Assembly: GCA_011523155.1 (NCBI GenBank)
Contig: WTHL01000181.1
Coordinates: forward strand, 1 to 5,396
DNA length: 5,396 bases
Direction: 5' to 3'
Source: Synechococcus sp. PL34863bin_39
GTDB lineage: Bacteria; Cyanobacteriota; Cyanobacteriia; PCC-6307; Cyanobiaceae
The notes under the pieces were generated by a model, which saw only the letters and a program-made list of their open reading frames with translations, ran no database searches and had not been told where the DNA came from. This document shows, piece after piece, positions 1-5,396 of the stretch (within the stretch, counting starts at the first letter, position 1; every line of letters starts with the position of its first letter). The position numbers were made by a program, and so were the translations under genes.

Positions 1-52
1 CCGATGGCCTTCGCTTTACAAAAGCGCTGCTCTACCGCTGAGCTAAGCCGGC
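1..52 (-). tRNA. tRNA-Thr (anticodon UGU), 3' part cut off by the window edge
   Basis: Read on the minus strand from 52, the sequence folds as a tRNA. The 5' acceptor strand is GCCGGCT, followed by TA and a D arm of GCTC and GAGC around the loop AGCGGTA. The anticodon arm has the seven-base loop TTTGTAA, which puts UGU at positions 34-36 and so reads threonine ACN codons. A five-base variable region and the first strand of the T stem (ATCGG) follow before the window ends. The T loop and 3' acceptor strand lie outside. The outermost anticodon-stem pair (27-43) would be G-A, a mismatch; the other four pairs are canonical. The gene is co-oriented with the min genes upstream of it. Confidence 0.93.
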
Positions 53-61
53 AATGGTGAG

Positions 62-67
62 ACTTTA
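62..67 (-). promoter_or_regulatory. Possible -10 element for tRNA-Thr
   Basis: The minus strand reads TAAAGT here, ending nine bases before the tRNA 5' end. This is a plausible spacing for a -10 hexamer driving the tRNA. No convincing -35 element is seen at 16-18 bp upstream, so this is a weak call made mainly on position. The tRNA could instead be reached by readthrough from the min genes. Confidence 0.25.
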
Positions 68-152
68 ACGGCCTACCCCCAGCTGAAGATCTGAGGGATT
101 GGTCGGGGCTGAGGTGGAAACAGGGCCTTGCCCAACAGGTTCGGCCCGAGAG

Positions 153-171
153 ACGTCCTCGTTTTGGACGT
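153..171 (-). terminator. Hairpin just downstream of minE, possible weak terminator
   Basis: A perfect six-base-pair stem (ACGTCC with GGACGT) encloses a seven-base loop and begins three bases after the minE stop codon. On the minus strand the stem is not followed by a run of T, so it lacks the second half of a classical intrinsic terminator. It could be a weak or factor-assisted terminator, or a 3'-end stabilising structure for the min transcript. The remaining spacer up to the tRNA (53-152) shows only a short GGGC/GCCC inverted repeat (123-133) and no credible gene. Confidence 0.4.
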
Positions 172-173
172 GC

Positions 174-455
174 TCAGTCGTCTGAGCTAGGGACGGCCAG
201 CGGGCGACGGATCGGCAGATTCGCCACCAAAGCCGTGACGCGATCCTCGGTTTCAAGGCTCACGTCGCCTTCGCTCAGATCGATTTCCACGTATTTGGCC
301 ACGACCTCGAGGATTTCGCGTCTCATCTGGTCAAGGAGTTCCGGACTCAGGTCGCTTCGGTCATGGGCCAGCACCAGTTGCAAGCGCTCCTTGGCCGTGC
401 TGGCACTGGCCGGTTGCCGGCGGAGGAGCTTGTCAAGAATGTCGCGCAGGGTCAT
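174..455 (-). CDS. minE: Cell division topological specificity factor MinE
   Basis: MinE stimulates the ATPase of membrane-bound MinD and displaces MinC, which keeps the division inhibitor away from midcell. The product is 93 aa, a normal length for cyanobacterial MinE. Residues 2-12 ([11 protein letters not shown]) form the amphipathic N-terminal helix that binds membrane. Residues 21-33 ([13 protein letters not shown]) are the conserved MinD-contacting segment, which switches between helix and beta strand in the family. Residues 34 to about 82 form the topological-specificity/dimerisation domain ([20 protein letters not shown], then a DVSLE strand). The C-terminal tail is short and acidic. 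The ATG starts five bases after the minD stop with no clear Shine-Dalgarno sequence, so translation is probably coupled to minD. The gene is last in the operon and complete. Identity rests on strong family motifs. Confidence 0.97.
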   Translation of the reverse strand: MTLRDILDKLLRRQPASASTAKERLQLVLAHDRSDLSPELLDQMRREILEVVAKYVEIDLSEGDVSLETEDRVTALVANLPIRRPLAVPSSDD

Positions 456-460
456 CGGTT

Positions 461-1276
461 TCAGAAGATCTTCTTGTTCATCAGACGGCGCACTTTGGCT
501 CGGAAACCGCGGCCTTCCTTGGCAGGGTCAATCAAGGGCACATCTTCCCCCTGGAGACGACGTGCCACATGGCCGTAGGCACGGGCCGCCGGTGACTTGC
601 TGCCATTGAGTGTGAGCGGTTCGCCCCTGTTGGTGCTGACAATCACCTGCTCGTCTTCAAGCACCAGGCCAAGCAACGGCAGAGCCAGGATGTCGGTGAC
701 GTCGTCGACCGCGAGCATTTCCTGGTTCGCCATCATCGTCGGCCGCACTCTGTTCAGCACCAGTTGAACGGGCTTGACTCCATGGGTGTTCAGCAGGCCG
801 ATCACCCGATCCGCGTCCCGGACTGCGGAGACTTCGGGCGTGGTGATCACGATCGCCTCCCTTGCTGCGGCGACGGCATTCTTGAAGCCGTCCTCAATTC
901 CGGCAGGACAATCGATCAGCACATAGTCGAACTGCTCTTCCAGCATGCCGGCGATTGTCTGCATGTCCTCGGGCTTGAGCCACTCGAGCATGCGCGGATT
1001 TCCGGCAGGCAGAAGTGCAAGGTTGGGCTCCTGCTTGTGCTTCACAAGGGCCTGCTCGAGCCGACAGGTTTCTGCCAGCACTTCCTGTGCCGTGTAGACG
1101 ATCCGGTTCTCAAGCCCGAGCAACAGATCCAGGTTGCGTAGACCGAAGTCGGCATCGAGCACCACGGTTCTGAGCCCAAGCCTCGCCAGGGCGATGCCGA
1201 GGTTGGCGGTGAGAGTTGTTTTCCCGACCCCTCCTTTTCCGGAGCAGATCAGGATCGTTCGCGATGTGGGCGCCAC
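461..1276 (-). CDS. minD: Septum site-determining ATPase MinD
   Basis: MinD is a ParA/MRP-type P-loop ATPase. When ATP-bound it dimerises on the membrane, recruits MinC, and is released by MinE. The 271-aa product has the deviant Walker A motif [10 protein letters not shown] at residues 12-21, with signature Lys14 and catalytic Lys19. [16 protein letters not shown] follows at 41-56 (switch I region), and the Walker B/switch II motif DCPAG is at 122-126. The last 17 or so residues ([17 protein letters not shown]) form the basic, amphipathic membrane-targeting helix typical of MinD. This separates it from ParA and from the Mrp proteins. The start codon is GTG; an in-frame TAA lies nine codons upstream of it and the Walker A motif needs this N-terminus, so the choice is firm. 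The Shine-Dalgarno-like GGGAAG just upstream lies in a palindrome. minE follows after five bases, and minC precedes by 83 bp. Confidence 0.98.
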   Translation of the reverse strand: MAPTSRTILICSGKGGVGKTTLTANLGIALARLGLRTVVLDADFGLRNLDLLLGLENRIVYTAQEVLAETCRLEQALVKHKQEPNLALLPAGNPRMLEWLKPEDMQTIAGMLEEQFDYVLIDCPAGIEDGFKNAVAAAREAIVITTPEVSAVRDADRVIGLLNTHGVKPVQLVLNRVRPTMMANQEMLAVDDVTDILALPLLGLVLEDEQVIVSTNRGEPLTLNGSKSPAARAYGHVARRLQGEDVPLIDPAKEGRGFRAKVRRLMNKKIF

Positions 1277-1290
1277 GGCTTCCCGGGAAG
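1266..1290 (-). promoter_or_regulatory. Tandem inverted repeats over the minD start site
   Basis: Two short inverted repeats lie back to back at the 5' end of minD. The first, at 1279-1290, is the perfect 12-bp palindrome CTTCCCGGGAAG. Its minus-strand half GGGAAG is the only Shine-Dalgarno-like sequence for minD. The second, at 1266-1276, reads GTGGCGCCCAC on the minus strand and could pair GTGG with CCAC, placing the GTG start codon in a stem. They could tune minD translation or be an operator, but both are short and could be chance in GC-rich DNA. Confidence 0.3.
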
Positions 1291-1359
1291 TCGCGTCACC
1301 TTAATGGCGGTTGCTCTCTCCGACCAGTTCATCCGCAAGACGTTGCGTTCAGTCTCCCT

Positions 1360-2097
1360 TCAGTTCCCGTTCAGAATTCGGGGCAGCAGCCGGGGCTCAG
1401 CCGGCTCAATCACGATCACTTCATCGTCGACGTGTGCTTCCTCCGCCAATCCCGGCTGAGGCAGATCCTCGGGGCCCCTTGCCACAAGGTCCGCGATCCT
1501 CAGTTGCAGGGGTCTCAGCTGCAGCGCAACGATCCGCGCGGTTCGATTCCCGTCGCTCCCGGCGTGGGCAATGCCTCGAAGTCGTCCCCAGACCATCACA
1601 TCGCCTCCTGCGATGACCCGTGCCCCTGGATTGACATCACCAAGGATCAGAAGATCTCCGGAGGTCTGAAGCTGATCGCCCGATCGCAATGTGCCGCGAT
1701 GCAATCTCAGTGATTCAGCCGGATCGATGGCCGGCAGTCCAGTCGTGGACTGCGCGCTCGCTTGTGTTGTCTTTGGGTTCCCCTGAGGAGGTGCGGTGAG
1801 GATCTGCACCGGCAGTCCGAGAGCCTGGGCGCTGACGGCTGTGTGGTCATTCTGGGTCTGAAGCAGAACGAGGCTGAATCCCGAGCGCTGCAGCAGCTGC
1901 TCCATTGCCTTGAGATCTCCACACCGCAGTCGCCATGTCGCAGCGAACAGTTCGACGGGTCCTGGCTGCTCCCTGAGCAACGCATCGGTGAGAAATTCCA
2001 TCCAATCCAGTGTTCGTTCACTGGTGAGTTCGATCCGCAGTCGTATCCCGCCGCTGTTGTGCCTGGTCATCAGATCAGAAGCGTGTTCCGACAGCAC
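1360..2097 (-). CDS. minC: Septum site-determining protein MinC
   Basis: MinC blocks FtsZ polymerisation at unwanted sites and is brought to the membrane by MinD. The 245-aa product has two recognisable parts. The N-terminal FtsZ-inhibiting domain covers about residues 16-102 (IRLRIELTSERTLDWMEFL, later GLPVQIL). An uncharged linker rich in Q, T, S and P follows (about 103-120). The C-terminal beta-helix domain (about 130-210) contains LHRGTLRSGD, GDLLILGDVNPGARVIAGGD, VWGRLRGIAHAG and ARIVALQL, the family hallmark. The family RSGQ motif used for MinD binding reads RSGD here (138-141). A C-terminal extension of about 35 residues, with many acidic residues, follows. The annotated start is GTG at 2097. 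An in-frame ATG at 2070 (residue 10) would still keep the whole domain, and neither has a strong ribosome site, so the start is uncertain by nine codons. The gene lies 46 bp after the HD-protein gene. Confidence 0.95.
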   Translation of the reverse strand: MLSEHASDLMTRHNSGGIRLRIELTSERTLDWMEFLTDALLREQPGPVELFAATWRLRCGDLKAMEQLLQRSGFSLVLLQTQNDHTAVSAQALGLPVQILTAPPQGNPKTTQASAQSTTGLPAIDPAESLRLHRGTLRSGDQLQTSGDLLILGDVNPGARVIAGGDVMVWGRLRGIAHAGSDGNRTARIVALQLRPLQLRIADLVARGPEDLPQPGLAEEAHVDDEVIVIEPAEPRLLPRILNGN

Positions 2098-2143
2098 CCA
2101 AGCTCGACGCAGAATCGGAGGTCACGCTAGCCCCAGTGTGATC

Positions 2144-3397
2144 TCACGTCATGCCTGAGGCCTGAAGCCTGGTCCTGAGTTCGGCCTGAATCTCCCTGGG
2201 GTGAATCAGCCAGGTCATCGCCGCTGGAGTGGACAGGCTGTTCACCAAGGGCGACGAGCGTTCGAGTGCTCGCAGCCTCACCCCATCCCAGAGCCTGATG
2301 CCGCCCCGGTAGGGGTGGTAGCCGCGAAGCTCCTGTCGACGAAGTCCGCAGCAGTGCTCAGGGTCCAGTCCCGTCTTTTCGCTCAGTCGTCGGGCGATGG
2401 CGAGTGCTTCAAGCTGCGGCCCGGAGTCGAGTTGCTCTAACCGTGTGGCCTTGAGAAGCCGGCGTTCGATGAAGCGTCTGCACAGGCCCGCAAGGACTTC
2501 GGGCCCATCCTCAGCCCATCGCTGCAGGTGATATCCGGTCCTGACGTCGTCATTGGCAAGAAAGTCATCAGCGCTGAGCGAGTCCTGATGCCACAGCCAC
2601 TGCGTCATGACCGGGTCGCACCAGATCTGACCCGGTCCCAACTGGCGCGCCACCCTGATCAACTGCTCAAGCATCCAGTTGCAGACAACGTTCAGACGGT
2701 GTGTATAGACGCTTCTGTACATCAGGTTCCGCACAACCAGGTAATGCTCCACGGCCATCAGCCCTTTCGGGTCGATGGCCAGGTCACCGTCCGGAGCCAG
2801 TGTCAACGCGGCAATGATCCGTTCCAGATCCAGCTGTCCGTAACGCGCTCCCGTGCTGTAGCTGTCCCGCATGAGGTAGTCGAGCCTGTCGCAGTCGAGT
2901 TGACTGCTCACAAGCGCTTTGATCACTTTTCTTTCCGATCGGCCCTGTTCAAGCAGATCAGCTACGGCTTGTGCCGTGCCTGGCCTCAGCTTCTCGAGCA
3001 GAGGACTGATGTCGTCATGGTTTCGTACCAGCTGCCCTGACCACATCTCGTGACGGAGGCCAAACATGTCCTCCCCCGTATGGCTCAGGGGCCCATGCCC
3101 CAGATCGTGCAGAAGGGCCGCGGCGTAGAGAAGGCCTCGGTGCTCCTCGAGGGTTGGGTCCCGCGGCAGCAGCTGCTTGAAAGCCCTGCGGGCCAGCTGG
3201 AAGACTCCGAGGGAGTGGGTGAATCGACTGGATTCAGCCCCATGAAACGTCAGAAATGCCGGACCAAGCTGACGGATGCGCCGCAGACGTTGAAACGGTC
3301 GGCTGTCCACCAAGGCCATCACCATGGCTTCAGTGGGGTCGGTTGCATCCAGCTGAATACTGCGGTGCAGCGGGTCGTGATAGGTGCGCGTTGACAT
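2144..3397 (-). CDS. HD-domain phosphohydrolase, SAMHD1/dGTPase-like
   Basis: This cytosolic protein of 417 aa (418 from the GTG) has the HD metal-dependent phosphohydrolase fold and no signal peptide or membrane segment. Residues are numbered from the GTG at 3400. The motif set is complete: RFTHSLGVFQLA with His62, LLHDLGHGPLSH with His98, Asp99, His102 and His107, RHE with His117, and LDCDRLDYLMRD with Asp171, Tyr175 and Asp179. By alignment from memory these match the SAMHD1 metal ligands (His167, His206, Asp207, Asp311), catalytic His210 and His233, and nucleotide-contacting Tyr315 and Asp319. The opening DPLHRSIQLD and RLRRIRQLG are also typical of this COG1078-like group. About 230 residues follow the core, with GYHPYRGGIRLWDG and WLIHP blocks I do not recognise further. 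(d)NTP triphosphohydrolase activity is an inference; the substrate is unknown. GTG and ATG starts are adjacent; I prefer the ATG, which is better spaced from an upstream GAG. It begins seven bases after the ctpA stop and leads into minC. Confidence 0.9.
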   Translation of the reverse strand: MSTRTYHDPLHRSIQLDATDPTEAMVMALVDSRPFQRLRRIRQLGPAFLTFHGAESSRFTHSLGVFQLARRAFKQLLPRDPTLEEHRGLLYAAALLHDLGHGPLSHTGEDMFGLRHEMWSGQLVRNHDDISPLLEKLRPGTAQAVADLLEQGRSERKVIKALVSSQLDCDRLDYLMRDSYSTGARYGQLDLERIIAALTLAPDGDLAIDPKGLMAVEHYLVVRNLMYRSVYTHRLNVVCNWMLEQLIRVARQLGPGQIWCDPVMTQWLWHQDSLSADDFLANDDVRTGYHLQRWAEDGPEVLAGLCRRFIERRLLKATRLEQLDSGPQLEALAIARRLSEKTGLDPEHCCGLRRQELRGYHPYRGGIRLWDGVRLRALERSSPLVNSLSTPAAMTWLIHPREIQAELRTRLQASGMT

Positions 3398-3404
3398 CAC
3401 CCGC

Positions 3405-4730
3405 TCAAACCGGATTCACCAGCTCAGTCCCTGCGGTGCCTTGTAACGATTCCTGAGATTCCTCTGGCTGATCCGAGGGCGGATCAAGGGTCAACAGCAG
3501 CGGTTCGAGAATTCTTTCGGCATCAGTCAGCCATTGATCCCCCTCTCCTCCGGGATTCAGAGGTTCGGGCTGCTCCAACAGCCGGTCAGGCTCAATGCCC
3601 TGTCCCTGGATGTCTCGTCCACTCGGGGTGACATACCCAGCCACGCTCACGGCCAATCCACTCCCATCACTCAGGTTGGTGAGGGTCTGGATGAGGCCCT
3701 TGCCGAATGTCCGGCTCCCCACGAGCAGGGAACGTCCGTCGTCCTGCAAAGCACCGGCCAGGATCTCACTGGCACTGGCTGTGCCGCCATTCACGAGCGT
3801 CACCATTGGTCCGTCGTACAGCGTTGCGGCGCTTGCCTGGATCGGGTCAGCGATCCCCTCTCGATTTCGGGTTTCAACGATCGCGTCATTGCTCAGGAAC
3901 GCATCGGCAACGGCCAGGCCTGCACTCACAAGTCCCCCTGAATTGTTCCTCAGGTCGAGCACAAGCCCCTCTACCTCCTTGGCATCGAGTTCGGCAAGGG
4001 CCTCACGAACCTGCTCAGGCACTCCTTCGCTGAATTGTGTGATCCGCAAGTAGCCGAGGGTGTGTGCATTGCGTCTGAGACGGCGCGTTCTGACGGGACG
4101 CAAATCAACGTTTCGGCGTTCCAGGGTGACTTCGCTCGCCATGCCATCGGGTGCTTCCAGTGTCAGCACCACCTGGGTTCCGCTGTCACCGCGCAGTCTT
4201 GCGGCTGTCGTCTCAAGTCCAAGGGTGTCCGTCGCTTCGCCATTGACCGCCAGCAACTGGGTGCCGCTCACGATGTCCTGCTCAGCAGCTGGGGATCCCT
4301 CCAGAGCTGCAATCACAACGATGTCTCCCTCATTCATGCCGTGGGCCAACTGCAGGCCAACACCGCTGAGGCTTCCTTGGTTGCTCGCCTTCATCACGGC
4401 GAAGTCGTCGGGCCTGAGCAGGCGGGTGTAGGGGTCACCAATCGGCGCCAGCATCCGTTCGATCGCGCTGTAGGCCTGCTCACTCGTTTCGATGCTTCCT
4501 TCGAGGGCCTTCTGCCTCAGTCGTTTCCAACGAATGTCATCAAAGCGTTCAGGACTCACGTAGCTCTGATTGACCAGCTTCCAGCTCTCCACCACCAGCT
4601 GCTGGGCGTCGTTCAGCGCCATGACGGGTGCCGTCGAGAGCAGCCCTGTCAGGGCAAGGCTCAGGACTGAACACACCAGATGACGCCAGGGGTTCAGTCG
4701 GGTTTTAACAGTCGGCAACATCGGCTTCAT
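3405..4730 (-). CDS. ctpA: C-terminal processing serine protease, CtpA family (S41A)
   Basis: This family cleaves C-terminal tails of exported proteins. In cyanobacteria CtpA removes the D1 C-terminal extension so that the photosystem II manganese cluster can assemble. From the chosen ATG the product is 441 aa. A Sec signal peptide covers residues 1-38: basic start, hydrophobic LVCSVLSLALTGLLS, AxA-like site APVMA before LND. The PDZ domain is at about 115-205 (SLSGVGLQL, GSPAAEQDIVSGTQLLAVNG). The protease core follows, with GYLRITQF, LVLDLRNNSGG, NGGTASASEILAGALQDDGR and FGKGLIQ. The likely triad is Ser319, Lys344 and Gln348, whose 25- and 4-residue spacing matches other S41 proteases. The tail is proline- and acid-rich. 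The frame runs back to a GTG at 4805 inside petB, but that adds 25 non-signal residues before the signal peptide, so I reject it. An ATG at 4721 is also possible. Cyanobacteria carry several paralogues (ctpA, ctpB, ctpC), so the letter and the D1 substrate are less certain than the family. Confidence 0.93.
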   Translation of the reverse strand: MKPMLPTVKTRLNPWRHLVCSVLSLALTGLLSTAPVMALNDAQQLVVESWKLVNQSYVSPERFDDIRWKRLRQKALEGSIETSEQAYSAIERMLAPIGDPYTRLLRPDDFAVMKASNQGSLSGVGLQLAHGMNEGDIVVIAALEGSPAAEQDIVSGTQLLAVNGEATDTLGLETTAARLRGDSGTQVVLTLEAPDGMASEVTLERRNVDLRPVRTRRLRRNAHTLGYLRITQFSEGVPEQVREALAELDAKEVEGLVLDLRNNSGGLVSAGLAVADAFLSNDAIVETRNREGIADPIQASAATLYDGPMVTLVNGGTASASEILAGALQDDGRSLLVGSRTFGKGLIQTLTNLSDGSGLAVSVAGYVTPSGRDIQGQGIEPDRLLEQPEPLNPGGEGDQWLTDAERILEPLLLTLDPPSDQPEESQESLQGTAGTELVNPV

Positions 4731-4789
4731 ACCGGGCGCGTTCCCTGGAACGTGTTCAGTAGACTCTCGCAATCCAAGCCCACTTCTGC
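4731..4789. promoter_or_regulatory. Divergent promoter region between ctpA and petB
   Basis: These 59 bases must hold the 5' signals for petB and probably for the ctpA-HD-minCDE unit, unless promoters lie inside the flanking genes. At 4740-4757 there is a cluster of half-sites, GTTC, N4, GAAC, N2, GTTC, giving two overlapping inverted repeats. TAGACT at 4760-4765 is the best -10-like hexamer toward petB, but no good -35 sits at 16-18 bp. No GTA-N8-TAC NtcA site was seen. petB has no clear Shine-Dalgarno sequence before its ATG. For ctpA, AGGGAA lies about 13 bases before the ATG, which is rather far. The promoter role follows from gene layout; exact elements are guesses. Confidence 0.5.
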
Positions 4790-5396
4790 ATGGCGAACTC
4801 CTCACCTGTCTACGACTGGTTCCAGGAACGTCTTGAAATTCAGGACATCGCTGACGACATCAGCAGCAAGTACGTGCCCCCCCACGTCAATATCTTCTAT
4901 TGCCTTGGCGGGATCACGTTGGTCTGCTTCCTGATCCAGTTTGCAACTGGATTTGCGATGACCTTCTATTACAAGCCGACTGTTGCTGAGGCTTATTCCT
5001 CGGTTCAGTACCTGATGACCGACGTCAGCTTCGGATGGCTGATCCGTTCCATCCACCGCTGGAGCGCCTCAATGATGGTGCTCATGCTGATTCTCCACGT
5101 TTTCCGCGTCTACCTCACCGGTGGTTTCAAGCGTCCTCGTGAGCTCACCTGGGTGACTGGCGTGACCATGGCTGTGATCACCGTGTCCTTCGGTGTGACC
5201 GGCTATTCCCTTCCCTGGGATCAGGTTGGCTATTGGGCCGTCAAAATTGTGTCCGGCGTGCCTGCAGCCATCCCTGTTGTCGGCGACTTCATGGTTGAGC
5301 TTCTCCGTGGTGGTGAGAGTGTCGGTCAAGCAACCTTGACTCGCTTCTACAGCCTGCACACCTTTGTGATGCCATGGCTGCTCGCTGTCTTCATGC
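4790..5396 (+). CDS. petB: Cytochrome b6, PetB (3' end outside the window)
   Basis: PetB is the membrane core of the cytochrome b6f complex, which passes electrons from plastoquinol to plastocyanin or cytochrome c6 and pumps protons across the thylakoid. The ATG at 4790 opens [20 protein letters not shown] and about 202 codons are present without a stop; the usual length is near 218, so roughly 16 residues are missing. Cys38 matches the residue that covalently holds haem c-n (Cys35 in plants). His89 and His103 in the second helix, and His190 in the fourth, are haem b ligands. The fourth ligand, expected near residue 205, falls just beyond the edge. [12 protein letters not shown] (138-149) after the third helix is the conserved quinone-site region. 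Helices lie at about 33-57, 83-110, 118-140 and from 186. The reading frame is continuous, with no intron or frameshift. petD is expected next by family context, outside the window. Identification is essentially certain. Confidence 0.98.
   Translation, partial: MANSSPVYDWFQERLEIQDIADDISSKYVPPHVNIFYCLGGITLVCFLIQFATGFAMTFYYKPTVAEAYSSVQYLMTDVSFGWLIRSIHRWSASMMVLMLILHVFRVYLTGGFKRPRELTWVTGVTMAVITVSFGVTGYSLPWDQVGYWAVKIVSGVPAAIPVVGDFMVELLRGGESVGQATLTRFYSLHTFVMPWLLAVFM

Noticed and set aside
1674..1687. HIP1-like GATCGC/CGATCG sequences, also near 848, 3878 and 4459
   Set aside because: None is an exact GCGATCGC octamer, so they do not count as HIP1 sites. They are ordinary GC-rich coding words.
1216..1713. 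Open frame of 165 codons on the plus strand across the minC-minD gap
   Set aside because: It runs antisense through both minD and minC, whose domains are certain. Its translation shows no recognised motif.
2098..2143. TCAC-N14-GTGA inverted repeat in the HD-minC gap considered as a CRP-type site
   Set aside because: The spacing is far from the N6 of a CRP site and only four bases per arm match. Chance is the simpler explanation.
2528..3040. Open frame of 170 codons on the plus strand, opposite the HD gene
   Set aside because: It is antisense to the conserved HD catalytic region and its translation has no family-like motif, so it is a coding shadow.
4035..4670. Open frame of 211 codons on the plus strand, opposite ctpA
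   Set aside because: It lies wholly within the strongly supported ctpA gene on the other strand, with no recognisable domain. Long antisense frames are common in GC-rich coding DNA.
4772..4777. TTGGAT on the minus strand as a -35 element for ctpA
   Set aside because: The hexamer 17 bases downstream is CACGTT, which is not -10-like, so no credible promoter pair forms.
4731..4805. N-terminal extension of ctpA from a GTG at 4805, overlapping petB by 16 bases
   Set aside because: It would place about 25 residues of non-hydrophobic sequence before an otherwise normal Sec signal peptide and would overlap the petB start on the opposite strand. The ATG at 4730 gives a standard signal peptide.
4802..5359. 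Two minus-strand open frames (84 and 96 codons) opposite petB, one His-rich near its end
   Set aside because: They are reverse-strand shadows of petB. The histidines arise from reversed ATG and GTG codons of hydrophobic helices.

Overview
The window looks like chromosomal core DNA from a marine picocyanobacterium, most likely the Synechococcus/Cyanobium group. The main reason is a near-textbook cytochrome b6 (PetB) N-terminus with no intron. It sits next to a periplasmic/lumenal C-terminal processing protease and a complete minCDE set, all at fairly high GC. The octamer GCGATCGC (HIP1), abundant in many freshwater cyanobacteria, was not seen by eye, which fits the marine clade. The genus assignment is an inference from sequence memory and was not searched.

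Layout, left to right: a truncated tRNA-Thr(UGU) on the minus strand (1-52); a 121-bp spacer with a hairpin just after minE; then five minus-strand genes read from right to left: ctpA (4730-3405), an HD-domain phosphohydrolase (3397-2144), minC (2097-1360), minD (1276-461) and minE (455-174). The gaps between them are 7, 46, 83 and 5 bp, so they look like one transcription unit. A 59-bp divergent intergenic region (4731-4789) separates this unit from petB on the plus strand (4790 to the window edge). petB is open at the right end with about 202 codons present. No gene-free stretch exceeds 300 bp.

Functionally, minCDE encodes the oscillating or patterning inhibitor of Z-ring placement: MinD is the membrane ATPase, MinC the FtsZ antagonist and MinE the MinD ATPase activator. 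CtpA is an exported Ser/Lys protease of the family that matures the D1 protein of photosystem II. The HD protein carries the full SAMHD1/dGTPase-type metal and catalytic motif set and may hydrolyse (d)NTPs or a related nucleotide. PetB is the haem-carrying core subunit of the cytochrome b6f complex. The window therefore joins photosynthetic electron transport and photosystem maintenance with nucleotide metabolism and division-site selection.

I do not see a mobile element, CRISPR array, or a new multi-gene system. The points most worth a second look are the HD phosphohydrolase built into the min transcription unit, the compact inverted-repeat cluster between petB and ctpA, and tandem inverted repeats over the GTG start of minD.
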